Shown here: positions 40,036 through 48,327 of the stretch, one piece after another | Position numbering within the stretch: the stretch's first letter is position 1 | Layout: every line of letters starts with the position of its first letter | NCBI GenBank assembly: GCA_963800865.1 | Contig: CAWDCL010000004.1 | Span: 248,001-312,000, forward strand | Origin: JALOKP01 sp963800865 | GTDB lineage: Bacteria; Acidobacteriota; Polarisedimenticolia; J045 | Direction: 5' to 3' | DNA: 64,000 nt | The notes under the pieces: generated by a model | What the model was told of the DNA's origin: nothing | Seen by the model: only the letters and a program-made list of their open reading frames with translations | The model's database searches: none | Program-made: the position numbers and the translations under genes

Positions 40036-42465
40036 GTGAAGAAGACGATCCTCGCCCTGGTCGCGCTGCTCCTGCTCCTGACGCCCGTGCCGGCGGGCCT
40101 CGCCGCCGGCCGGGGCGAGCCGGGCCCCGTCTTCCCGGTCGAGATCCGCCTGCGCGACCGGATCGAGGACCTCCGGCTGCTGCTGGAGCTGGACATCGAC
40201 GTCGACGGCGTCCACTTCGACCGCGCGCGCGCCTACCTGGTCGAGAAGGAGCTGGTGAAGCTGCGGGAGCTGGGGTTCGACGTCGAGCAGGTCGCCGACG
40301 AGGCGCACCGGCAGTGGGAGCGCGAGCGCGCCGCGAACGCACCCCTGGCACCGGCCGCGCCGGGCTCGATCCCGCCCAGCTACCACACCTACGCCACGCT
40401 CACCTCGGAGCTGCAGCAGATCGCGGCGGCGCACCCGGACCTGGTGCGGCTCTCCAGCGCCGGCCTGTCGGTGCAGGGGCGCGAGCTGTGGATCATGAAG
40501 GTCTCCGACAACCCGGGCGTAGCCGAGGACGAGCCGGCGGCCCGCTACATCGCCGCGATCCACGGCGACGAGGTCGTCGGCAAGGAGCTGTGCGTCGGGC
40601 TGATCAACTACCTGATCGACAACTACGCGACCGACCCGCGGATCAAGCGGATGGTCGACGAGACCGAGATCTGGATCCTGCCGTCGATGAACCCCGACGG
40701 GACGGAGCTGGGGCAGCGCTACAACGCCAACGGCTACGACCTCAACCGCAGCTTTCCCGACCAGTTCACCGACCCGACCGACACCGTGACCGGGCGTCCG
40801 GCCGAGGTCCAGGCCGTGATGAACTGGGGCTTCGCGCACTCGGTCAACCTCTCGGCCAACTTCCACGGCGGCGAGCTGATCGCCAACTACCCCTACGACG
40901 GCACGGCGAGCGGCTCGTCGGTCTACAGCGCCTGCCCGGACGACGTGCCGTTCGTCTCGCTGGCGCGGACCTACGCCGACCGCAACCCGAGCCTGTTCGC
41001 CAACAACTCGGACAGCTCGTTCTTCAACGGGATCTGCAACGGGGCCGACTGGTACGTGGTCCGCGGCGGGATGCAGGACTGGAACTACGTCTGGCGCGGA
41101 ACGTGGGACATCACGATGGAGATCGGCACCAAGTGGCCGGCCGCCTCGTCGCTGCCGAGCTACTGGGACGAGAACCGCGAGGCGATGCTGGCCTACCTGG
41201 AGCGGGTGCAGGAAGGGGTCCGCGGCGTCGTGACCGACGCGACGACCGGCGCGCCGCTCAAGGCGACGGTCAAGGTCGTCGGCAACGCGGCCAACAGCTA
41301 CGGCGACCCGGAGGTCGGGGACTACCACCGGATCGTGCTCCCCGGGACCTACACGCTGGAGCTGTCGGCTTCCGGCCACGTGACCGAGATCCTGCGCGAC
41401 GTGGTCGTCCCGCCCGGCGGCCCGGCGGCCCGGCGCGACGTCGCGATGCAGCCGACGACGGTCGACCTGCAGCCGACGAGCTACACCATCCTGGACGGTA
41501 CGGGCGGCAACGGCGTGCTCGACCCGGGGGAGACGACCGACATGGCGGTCGTGCTGCGCAACCTCGGCGCGTACGCATCGAACGTCTCGGGGATCCTCCA
41601 GCCGATCGGCTGGTCCGCGACCGTGCCGCGCGACACCGCGACCTACCCGGCGATCGCGGTCGGAGCCAGCGCGCAGTCGCAGGCGCCGCACTACTCGGTA
41701 TCGCTCGCCCCCGCGGCGCCGACCGGCACGAAGGCCGGGTTCGTGGTCAAGTGGACGGCCTCGTCGAAGACCGGGACCTCCGACCCGTTCTGGGTGCCGG
41801 TCGGTACGCGCAGCTGCACCACCTACAACTCGACGGGCGGCGCGATCCCCGTCCCGGATCGCAGCACCCGCACCTCGAGCATCAGCGTCACGAGCCAGGT
41901 CGAGCTGGACGAGGTGAACGTCTACGTCAACATCACGCACGGCTACAAGGGCGACCTGGCCGTCAGCGCGGTGTCGCCGGCCGGGACGCCGGTCGCGCTG
42001 CACAACCGGACCGGGGGCTCGGGGAGCAACATCGTCGGCTGGTACGACGCGCAGATCGCGCCGGCCGAGCCGCTCGCGCGCTTCAACGGCGAGGGCTCGC
42101 AGGGAAGCTGGACGCTGAAGGTGACCGACGCCGTGCCGGCGAACGCGGGCACGCTCAACAACTGGTCGGTCGAGGTCTGCGGGCGGCCGTTCGAGTCCCG
42201 GCCGCCGGAGATGCGCCTGCGCGCGGTGACGCGGCGCGGGGGGACCATCGTGCTCGACTGGTGGCCGTACCCCGGGCTGACGGGCTACAGGGTCTACCGC
42301 GGCACGAATCCCGCCTCGGCGGCGTCGTTCTCGGACGTGACCTCGTCGGACCCGAACCCCGCCGACACGCTGTTCGAGGACGGGACGAGCGCGCCGCTGC
42401 TGATGTACCTGGTCACCGGCGTCAGCCCGCGCGGTGAGAGCGCGTGGGGGCATTACGGCCGGTAA
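40036..42465 (+). CDS. Secreted M14 zinc carboxypeptidase with regulatory and P domains
   Basis: GTG 40036, 7 bp after GGAGG, starts an intact 809-residue protein with signal peptide ILALVALLLLLTPVPAGLA. The M14 catalytic domain (about 115-405) holds the zinc ligands His176 and Glu179 (IHGDEVVGKE) and His277 (ANFHGGEL), substrate Arg238 (DLNRSFP) and catalytic Glu362 (DITMEIGTKW). It is followed by a carboxypeptidase regulatory-like domain (VRGVVTDATTGAPLKATVKV), a CARDB-like domain (GNGVLDPGETTDMAVVLRN), a P domain (VNITHGYKGDLAVSAVSPAG, WTLKVTD) and a fibronectin-like end (YRVYRGTNPAS). It trims C-terminal residues outside the cell and is co-transcribed with the serine protease, an endo/exo-peptidase pair. 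Confidence 0.93.
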   Translation: MKKTILALVALLLLLTPVPAGLAAGRGEPGPVFPVEIRLRDRIEDLRLLLELDIDVDGVHFDRARAYLVEKELVKLRELGFDVEQVADEAHRQWERERAANAPLAPAAPGSIPPSYHTYATLTSELQQIAAAHPDLVRLSSAGLSVQGRELWIMKVSDNPGVAEDEPAARYIAAIHGDEVVGKELCVGLINYLIDNYATDPRIKRMVDETEIWILPSMNPDGTELGQRYNANGYDLNRSFPDQFTDPTDTVTGRPAEVQAVMNWGFAHSVNLSANFHGGELIANYPYDGTASGSSVYSACPDDVPFVSLARTYADRNPSLFANNSDSSFFNGICNGADWYVVRGGMQDWNYVWRGTWDITMEIGTKWPAASSLPSYWDENREAMLAYLERVQEGVRGVVTDATTGAPLKATVKVVGNAANSYGDPEVGDYHRIVLPGTYTLELSASGHVTEILRDVVVPPGGPAARRDVAMQPTTVDLQPTSYTILDGTGGNGVLDPGETTDMAVVLRNLGAYASNVSGILQPIGWSATVPRDTATYPAIAVGASAQSQAPHYSVSLAPAAPTGTKAGFVVKWTASSKTGTSDPFWVPVGTRSCTTYNSTGGAIPVPDRSTRTSSISVTSQVELDEVNVYVNITHGYKGDLAVSAVSPAGTPVALHNRTGGSGSNIVGWYDAQIAPAEPLARFNGEGSQGSWTLKVTDAVPANAGTLNNWSVEVCGRPFESRPPEMRLRAVTRRGGTIVLDWWPYPGLTGYRVYRGTNPASAASFSDVTSSDPNPADTLFEDGTSAPLLMYLVTGVSPRGESAWGHYGR

Positions 42466-42483
42466 CGGCGCGCCGCGCGCGGT

Positions 42484-44403
42484 CTAGTAGAACGCCCCCG
42501 CCGCGAACCGCCCCGCGACCGCGACGGCGGTCGCCAGCACGACCGTCATCCCGCTGATCCAGGCGGTCTCCTTCCAGCCCAGCTCGCGCCAGAGCACCGC
42601 CAGCGTCGCGACGCACGGGACGTAGAAGACGACGAACAGCGCGAAGGAGATCATCTGCGCCGGGGTCATCACGGTCGCCACCGCGGTCGTCCCGAGCGCC
42701 TGCATGAGCATCATCAGCGACAGCTCCTTGCGCAGCACGCCGAAGACGATCGTCACGCCGACCGCCAGCGGCAGGCCGAGGAGCGTGACCGTGAGCGGCG
42801 AGAGGCCGCGGTTGATCAGCGACTCGAGCCCGCTGATCTGCAGCAGCGAGAGCACGATCGACGAGGCGATGAGCATCGGCCAGGCGATCGCCAGGAACTC
42901 GCGGATCGCGATCCAGGCCCGGGTGAAGACGGTCTGCAGCGACGGCGCGCGCAGGTCCGGGACCTCGAGGATCAGGCCCGGCGAGAGGCCGGCGGTCTTG
43001 CGCTCCAGCACCACCGCCAGGCCGGCGGTCACGGCGAGGTTGACGAGGTAGATCACGATCGCCGCCAGCGCGCCCAGCTGGGCGCCGACCAGGCCGAGGA
43101 TCACGGTGCTGCGCGCGGAGCAGGGGATCAGGATCGCCAGCGTCGCGGTGACGCGGCGGTCGCGCGGCGATTCCAGGATCCGCGTGGCCATCACGGCGGG
43201 CACCGAGCAGCCGTAGCCGAGCATCAGCGGGACGACCGACTTGCCGTGCAGGCCGAGCCGGTGCATCACGCCGTCGAGCAGGTAGGCCATCCGCGGCAGG
43301 TAGCCGCTGTCCTCCAGCGCGGCCAGGCCGATCAGGAACGGCACCAGGTAGGGCAGCACGATCCCGAACCCGCCGGAGATCCCGAGGATCGTCCCCTGCA
43401 GGATCGCGCCCGCGGCGGAGTCGGGCGGGAGCATCGTTCCGGCCCACGCGCCGAGCTTGTCGAAGGCCGCCAGCAGCGGCGCCTCGAGGTACTTCCCCGC
43501 GCCGAAGACGAGCCAGAAGAAGGCCCCCATGATCGCGATCATCACGGGCAGCCCGAACAGCGGGTGCATCAGCACCGCGTCGGCCCGCTCGCGCCAGCCG
43601 ACCTGGGCGTGGCGGGTGCGCGCAACCTTTTCCTCGATCGCGTGGGCGACGGTGTGCCGCTCGCCGCAGACCACTTGATCCGACGTCCAGCCGTGCTGCT
43701 CCTCGAGGCGCCGCGCCTCGGCGTCGACCTTGCCCGCCAGCGCCGGCGCCTGCCCGGCCAGCTCGCCGGTCAGCCGGACGTCGCGCTCGAGCAGCTTGAT
43801 CGCGGCCAGGCGCGGCGGCATGCGCGAGGGGAAGCGCACCGCGCCCAGCACCGCTTCGACCTCGTGGATCGCGCGCTCGACCTCGCGGCTGTAGCGGGGC
43901 GAGCGCGGCGCCGCGCCGCGCGTCGCGGCGCCGAGCGCCGCCTCGAACAGCTCGACCAGGCCCAGGCCGCGCCGGGCCACGGTCGCCACGACCGGGACGC
44001 CGAGCTCCCGCGAGAGCGCGGCCGCGTCGACCTCGATCCCCTTGCGCTGCGCCTCGTCCATCATGTTGAGCGCGATCACCACCGGCAGGCGAAGCTCGAG
44101 CAGCTGCAGGGTCAGCTCGAGCGAGCGCCCCAGGCGGCTGGCGTCGACGATGTTGATCAGGACCGACGGCTCGCCGGTCGCCAGGTAGGAGAGCGCCTCG
44201 CGCTCGGCGTCATCGTGACCGGTGAGCGAGTAGGTGCCGGGCAGGTCCGCGACCTCGACCTCGCGCCCCTCGACCATCACCTTGCTGACGGTGTAGGTGA
44301 CGGTCGAGCCGGGGAAGTTGGCGGTGGCGGACTTGTAGCCGGCGACGGCGTTGAAGACGGTGCTCTTGCCGCAGTTGGGCTGGCCGACCAGGGCGAGTCT
44401 CAC
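42484..44403 (-). CDS. feoB: Ferrous iron transporter FeoB
   Basis: FeoB imports Fe2+ across the inner membrane. The N-terminal G domain has G1 GQPNCGKST (7-15), switch region FPGSTVTYTV, G3 DLPGTYSL and G4 NMMDE. A cytosolic helical linker is followed by the membrane part with two Gate motifs, including LMLGYGCSVPAVMATRIL with the conserved Cys, and IPCSARSTVILGLVG. The 639-residue length is slightly below the usual 700 or more and there is no C-terminal FeoC-like extension. GTG 44403 overlaps the feoA stop (GTGA). It is intact. Confidence 0.95.
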   Translation of the reverse strand: MRLALVGQPNCGKSTVFNAVAGYKSATANFPGSTVTYTVSKVMVEGREVEVADLPGTYSLTGHDDAEREALSYLATGEPSVLINIVDASRLGRSLELTLQLLELRLPVVIALNMMDEAQRKGIEVDAAALSRELGVPVVATVARRGLGLVELFEAALGAATRGAAPRSPRYSREVERAIHEVEAVLGAVRFPSRMPPRLAAIKLLERDVRLTGELAGQAPALAGKVDAEARRLEEQHGWTSDQVVCGERHTVAHAIEEKVARTRHAQVGWRERADAVLMHPLFGLPVMIAIMGAFFWLVFGAGKYLEAPLLAAFDKLGAWAGTMLPPDSAAGAILQGTILGISGGFGIVLPYLVPFLIGLAALEDSGYLPRMAYLLDGVMHRLGLHGKSVVPLMLGYGCSVPAVMATRILESPRDRRVTATLAILIPCSARSTVILGLVGAQLGALAAIVIYLVNLAVTAGLAVVLERKTAGLSPGLILEVPDLRAPSLQTVFTRAWIAIREFLAIAWPMLIASSIVLSLLQISGLESLINRGLSPLTVTLLGLPLAVGVTIVFGVLRKELSLMMLMQALGTTAVATVMTPAQMISFALFVVFYVPCVATLAVLWRELGWKETAWISGMTVVLATAVAVAGRFAAGAFY

Positions 44404-44627
44404 GGCTCGACGAGGACCTGTCTCGCCACGCCGCGCCCGAGCGCGATCCGCGAGCCGGCGATCTCCACCAGCAGGGGGCCGCCGAGCGGGCCGCGGTTCA
44501 GCACGGAGAGGATGACCCCCGGGAGCAGCCCCATCGTCGCCAGGCGCGCGCGCACCTCGTGGCCCCCGTCGATGCCGGAAACGCGCACCGGGAGGCGGAG
44601 TTCGGCCTGCTCGAGGTTGGACAGCAT
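44400..44627 (-). CDS. feoA: FeoA iron-transport accessory protein
   Basis: The 75-residue SH3-like protein (RVSGIDGGHEVRARLATMGL, LPGVILSVLNRGPLGGPLLVEI, GSRIALGRGVARQVLV) has the standard FeoA length and pattern and is thought to assist FeoB. It is coupled to feoB by a GTGA overlap. A good promoter lies 46-74 bp upstream of its ATG. Confidence 0.93.
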   Translation of the reverse strand: MLSNLEQAELRLPVRVSGIDGGHEVRARLATMGLLPGVILSVLNRGPLGGPLLVEIAGSRIALGRGVARQVLVEP

Positions 44628-44672
44628 CGGGGGAGGTCCTGGAGCCGGCAGGGAGGATCGCCGACAGGGGGA

Positions 44673-44701
44673 ATCATACTGAGAATTAGTCCTTTGTGCA
44701 A
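44673..44701 (-). promoter_or_regulatory. Sigma70-like promoter for feoAB
   Basis: On the minus strand TTGCAC (44701-44696) and TATGAT (44678-44673) are separated by exactly 17 bp. The promoter overlaps the stop codon of the upstream EamA gene (44686-44688), giving feoAB its own transcription start. I see no clear Fur or DtxR palindrome over it. Confidence 0.6.
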
Positions 44702-45582
44702 ACCGGTCGCAAGTAGCTCGCCCACCAGGAGTGGGCCAGCGTCGCGCCGATGATCACGGCCCCCCCCGCGAGGGCCCAGCCGCCGGGGTCCTCGCCGTGC
44801 ATCAGCCACGACCACAGCGGGTTGAGCGTCGGCTCGAGCAGCAGCAGCAGCGAGGCCTCGAAGGCCGGCACGCGGCGCAGGGCCTGGGTGAGCAGGACGT
44901 AGGCGAGGGCGATCTGGAAGGTCCCCAGGTAGAGGAGGGCGACGGCGTCCCCGGCCGTGACGTGCGTCACCGGGAGCGCCATCGGGAGCGTGAAGAGGAA
45001 GGCGAGCGCGTTGCCGCAGAGCGCCGCGCCGGCGCCGCGCGCCTCCCCCGGGCGCTCGTCGCGCGCCAGCCAGCGCAGACCGGCGATCGTCAGCGCGAAG
45101 AACAGGCCGGAGGCCGCGGCCAGCAGGTTGCCCAGCGCCGGGTTCGGCGCCGTCGCCTGCGCCGGCGGGTTGCCGGCGAAGAGCAGCGCCATGCCGCCCG
45201 CGAGCGCCGCCAGGAACCAGAGGTCGTGGCGCCGGATCCGCTCGCCGAGCAGCAGCGGCGAGAGCAGCAGCAGGTAGAACGGCCCGGTCGACTGCAGGTA
45301 GATCGTCGCCGCGGAGGTCGTCAGCTTGTTGGCGATCGCGAACGAGAGCAGCGTCGCGGCGTAGGCCAGCGCGACCGGGACCGTCCGCCACGAGAGGCTG
45401 CGCCGGGCCGCCGGCAGCATCAGCGCGAGCGCCAGCGCGGCGACGCCGGAGCGCCCGCCCGCGACCTGCCACGGCGTCAGCGTCGTGGCCTTGATCACGG
45501 CGCCGCCGGTCGAGAACAACAGCGCCGCGCCCAGGACGAAGAGCCGCGGGATCGCCCCCTCGCCGCGGAAGCGGTGCGTCAA
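44686..45582 (-). CDS. EamA/DMT-family transporter
   Basis: This 298-residue protein has ten predicted membrane helices in two homologous halves (start LFVLGAALLFSTGGAVIKAT; second half LGNLLAAASGLFFALTIAGL, ending LNPLWSWLMHGEDPG), the pattern of drug/metabolite exporters of the EamA group. Substrates are often amino acids or metabolites and cannot be predicted. A TTG start at 45582 is used, 7 bp after the glgA stop, so it is probably co-transcribed with glgA. Intact. Confidence 0.85.
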   Translation of the reverse strand: MTHRFRGEGAIPRLFVLGAALLFSTGGAVIKATTLTPWQVAGGRSGVAALALALMLPAARRSLSWRTVPVALAYAATLLSFAIANKLTTSAATIYLQSTGPFYLLLLSPLLLGERIRRHDLWFLAALAGGMALLFAGNPPAQATAPNPALGNLLAAASGLFFALTIAGLRWLARDERPGEARGAGAALCGNALAFLFTLPMALPVTHVTAGDAVALLYLGTFQIALAYVLLTQALRRVPAFEASLLLLLEPTLNPLWSWLMHGEDPGGWALAGGAVIIGATLAHSWWASYLRPVCTKD

Positions 45583-45589
45583 CGGGCTC

Positions 45590-47065
45590 TCAGTACTCGA
45601 GCAGCACGCGCCGCTTCTCGCGCAGCGCCGCGCGCTCCAGTACGTGGTCGTAGATCCGCGCCGAGTGGTCCCACGAGAAGTCCTGCTCCATCCCGCGGCG
45701 GCGCACCCGGTCGATCGCGCGCGGCCCCTCCGCGAACAGCCGCAGCGCGCGCTCGCAGGCCCACGACAGGCCGGAGGCGTCGGCGTGCTCGAAGACGAAG
45801 CCGGTGCCCGACGCGGGGTGCTCGTCGAGGTCGGAGACGGTGTCGGCCAGGCCCCCGGTGCGGCGCACGATCGGCAGCGCCCCGTAGCGCAGCGCGACCA
45901 TCTGCCCCAGGCCGCAGGGCTCGAAGCGCGAGGGCATCAGGAAGTAGTCGGAGCCGCCGTAGATCCGGTGCGCCAGCGCCTCGTCGAAGCGCTCGACGAT
46001 CGCCACCGACTGGCGCCACAGCGACGCCAGGCCGAGCAGCGGCTCGATCAGCCGCCGCTGGCCGGTGCCGAGCACGACGACCTGGGCCTGGCGCTCGACC
46101 AGGAACGGCGCGACCTGCTCGACGAGATCGACCCCCTTCTGGGGATCGATCCGGCTGACCATCCCGAAGACCGGCAGGGCCGCGTCGACGCGCAGGCCGA
46201 GCTCCTGCTGCAGCGCGCGCTTCGAGTCCGCCTTGCCGGACAGGTCGGCCGCGCTGAACGGGCGCGGCAGCGCGGTGTCGGTGGCCGGGTTCCAGGCCTC
46301 GACGTCGAGCCCGTTGAGGATCCCGTGGAGATCGTCGCCGCGCGACAGCAGCAGCTCCTCGAGCCCCTCGCCGTAGCCGGGCCAGAGGATCTCCTTCGCG
46401 TAGGTCGGCGAGACCGTGATCACCACCGTCGCCAGCGAGACGCCGCTCTTGAGGAAGCTCAGCGCGCCGAGCGCCTCGATCCCGTCCTCGCCGCCGTAGA
46501 GCGGCGGGATCGCGAACCGCGCTGCGAGGTCGCCGGGGAAGATCCCCTGGTGGGCGACGTTGTGCAGCACCATCGCGGAGGCGGTCTGCTCGAGCGGGTC
46601 GTCGGGATAGCCGTGCGCGCGCAGGAAGAGCGGGACCAGCGCGGCCGGCCAGTCGTGCGCCAGGATCACGTCCGCGGCGGGCGGGATGTCGCGCAGCGCC
46701 GACAGCGTCGCGCCGCAGAACCAGCCGAAGCGCTCGCCGTTGTCCCAGTACGAGCCCGCGGCGTCGCCGTAGATCCCGGGCCGGTCGAAGTACTCGGGGC
46801 GTCCGACCAGCAGCAGGCGGACCCCCTGGTGCCAGGTCTCCTGCACCGTCCCCAGGACCTCGCGGTCATCGACCCGGTAGCCGACCGGCCGGCCGCCCTT
46901 CGGATCGAGGCCCAGCTGCGAGAGGACCTTCTGGTAGGCCGGCAGGGCGACCGTGACCTGGTGGCCGTCGCGGGCCTGCGCCGACGGGAGCGAGCCGACG
47001 ACGTCGCCGAGGCCGCCGACCTTGGCGAAGGGGGCCATCTCGGGGGAGACGTGTACGATGTGCAT
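45590..47065 (-). CDS. glgA: Glycogen synthase (GT5, ADP-glucose type)
   Basis: It transfers glucose from ADP-glucose (or UDP-glucose) to growing glycogen. The start HIVHVSPEMAPFAKVGGLGDVV contains the diagnostic KVGGL ADP-glucose-binding motif. Further marks are DVILAHDWPAALVPLFL, LHNVAHQGIFP, ILNGLDVEAWNP, FGMVSRIDPQKGVDL, and the C-terminal acceptor motif FLMPSRFEPCGLGQMVALRYG. The 491-residue length is standard. ATG 47065 lies 29 bp from the divergent queG start, so the two genes must share a very short regulatory region. No other glycogen gene lies in the window. Confidence 0.95.
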   Translation of the reverse strand: MHIVHVSPEMAPFAKVGGLGDVVGSLPSAQARDGHQVTVALPAYQKVLSQLGLDPKGGRPVGYRVDDREVLGTVQETWHQGVRLLLVGRPEYFDRPGIYGDAAGSYWDNGERFGWFCGATLSALRDIPPAADVILAHDWPAALVPLFLRAHGYPDDPLEQTASAMVLHNVAHQGIFPGDLAARFAIPPLYGGEDGIEALGALSFLKSGVSLATVVITVSPTYAKEILWPGYGEGLEELLLSRGDDLHGILNGLDVEAWNPATDTALPRPFSAADLSGKADSKRALQQELGLRVDAALPVFGMVSRIDPQKGVDLVEQVAPFLVERQAQVVVLGTGQRRLIEPLLGLASLWRQSVAIVERFDEALAHRIYGGSDYFLMPSRFEPCGLGQMVALRYGALPIVRRTGGLADTVSDLDEHPASGTGFVFEHADASGLSWACERALRLFAEGPRAIDRVRRRGMEQDFSWDHSARIYDHVLERAALREKRRVLLEY

Positions 47066-47094
47066 GGAGCGATTATCCCCGCTTTCGAGCGCCC

Positions 47095-48135
47095 GTGCCG
47101 ACCTTCGACCTCGCCGACCTCACTGCTGCCGGGAAAGCCGCCGGCTTCAGCGCCTGCGGGGTCGCGCCGTGCGCTCCCAGCGCGCAGGCCGCGGCGCTCG
47201 ACGCCTGGCTGGCGCGCGGGGCCCACGCCGGGATGCGCTGGCTCGAGACGACGGCGGAAACCCGCAAGGACCTGCACCGCCGCTGGCCGTGGGCGAAGAG
47301 CGCGCTGGTCGGGGTGGCGAGCTACCTTGCCCCGCCGCGCGACCGGCGGGCGCTCGGCGGGATCGCGCGGCACGTGGCGCGCTACGCGCGGGGGCGCGAC
47401 TACCACGACACGCTGACCGCGTGGCTCGTGGCCTGGGCGGCGCGGGTCGAGGCGCTCCACGGCGCGCCCTTCCGGCGCGCGGTGCTGGTCGACACCAGCG
47501 CGCTGCTCGAGCGCGAGCTGGCGGTGCGCGCCGGGCTCGGCTGGATCGGGCGCAACAGCTGCCTGATCGGCCCCGAGGGGAACTCGTGGACCGTGATCGG
47601 CGTCGTGCTCACGGCGCTCGATCTGCCGCTCTCGACGCCGACCGCGCTCGACCGCTGCGGCAGCTGCACGGCGTGTCTCGACGCCTGCCCCACCGGCGCG
47701 ATTCCCGAGCCCTACGTCGTCGACTCGAACCGCTGCACCTCGTACCTGACGATCGAGCACCGCGGGCCGATCGAGGCCGGGCTGGCGGAGGCGATGGGGG
47801 ACTGGCTGTTCGGCTGCGACGTCTGCCAGGAGGTCTGTCCCTGGAACCGGCGCGTGACGCCGGAAGCGGCGCCGGAGTTCGCGACCGACCCGCGGTACGA
47901 AGGGCTGACGCTGGCCGAGGTCGCGCGGATGGACGTCGCCGCGTTCCGCGCGGCGTTCCGCGGGACGCCGCTGGCCCGGCCGAAGCGCGCGGGGCTGGTC
48001 CGCAACGCGCTGCTCGCGGGGGCGAACGCGGGAGACCGGGAGGTTCTCTCCGTCGCGGCGGAGCTGGCCGAGGCCGCGGTCGAAGACGACGCGGTGCGTG
48101 CGACCGCACTCCAGGTTCTCTCGCGCCGCGGCTGA
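47095..48135 (+). CDS. queG: Epoxyqueuosine reductase
   Basis: QueG reduces epoxyqueuosine to queuosine in tRNA, the last step of queuosine synthesis, using cobalamin and two [4Fe-4S] clusters. The N-terminal cobalamin-binding part includes HAGMRWLE and LVDTSALLERELAVRAGLGW with GRNSCLIGPEGNSW. The iron-sulfur motifs CGSCTACLDACP and CDVCQEVCPWN supply the eight Cys ligands. Length (346) is typical. A GTG start at 47095 is used. Downstream lies a 192-bp region with GTCAC direct repeats that belongs to the next gene. Confidence 0.95.
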   Translation: MPTFDLADLTAAGKAAGFSACGVAPCAPSAQAAALDAWLARGAHAGMRWLETTAETRKDLHRRWPWAKSALVGVASYLAPPRDRRALGGIARHVARYARGRDYHDTLTAWLVAWAARVEALHGAPFRRAVLVDTSALLERELAVRAGLGWIGRNSCLIGPEGNSWTVIGVVLTALDLPLSTPTALDRCGSCTACLDACPTGAIPEPYVVDSNRCTSYLTIEHRGPIEAGLAEAMGDWLFGCDVCQEVCPWNRRVTPEAAPEFATDPRYEGLTLAEVARMDVAAFRAAFRGTPLARPKRAGLVRNALLAGANAGDREVLSVAAELAEAAVEDDAVRATALQVLSRRG

Positions 48136-48143
48136 GCGTCCGC

Positions 48144-48239
48144 GTCACCCCGCGGTCACAGCCGTCGTCACGGAATCGTCACGCGATTCGACCGCGTGAC
48201 GTTGCAGCGCCGCTCCGCGCTCCGTCACAGGCCCGTCAC
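48144..48239 (+). promoter_or_regulatory. GTCAC direct repeats at 11-12 bp spacing (Pho-box-like array)
   Basis: GTCAC occurs at 48144, 48155, 48167, 48178, 48224 and 48235. Spacings are 11, 12 and 11 bp in the first group and 11 bp in the second, whose units read CCGTCACAGGC and CCGTCACAGCG. Direct repeats with one-turn spacing are the signature of OmpR/PhoB-family regulators; the E. coli Pho box is two CTGTCAT/C units 11 bp apart. The second group ends 89 bp before the surface-protein ATG. Confidence 0.6.
48179..48203. terminator. 9-bp inverted repeat downstream of queG
   Basis: The arms CGTCACGCG and CGCGTGACG surround ATTCGAC, giving a perfect hairpin about 45 bp after the queG stop. It may end queG transcription, or be a palindromic part of the GTCAC regulator array that overlaps it. 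Confidence 0.4.
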
Positions 48240-48327
48240 AGCGCATGGGTAGCCTCCTCGAGCGGGCAGTCAGCCTGTGCTCGCGAGACGACGAATCAGA
48301 ACAGCGGACGGAGGAGGAGCGGCAACC

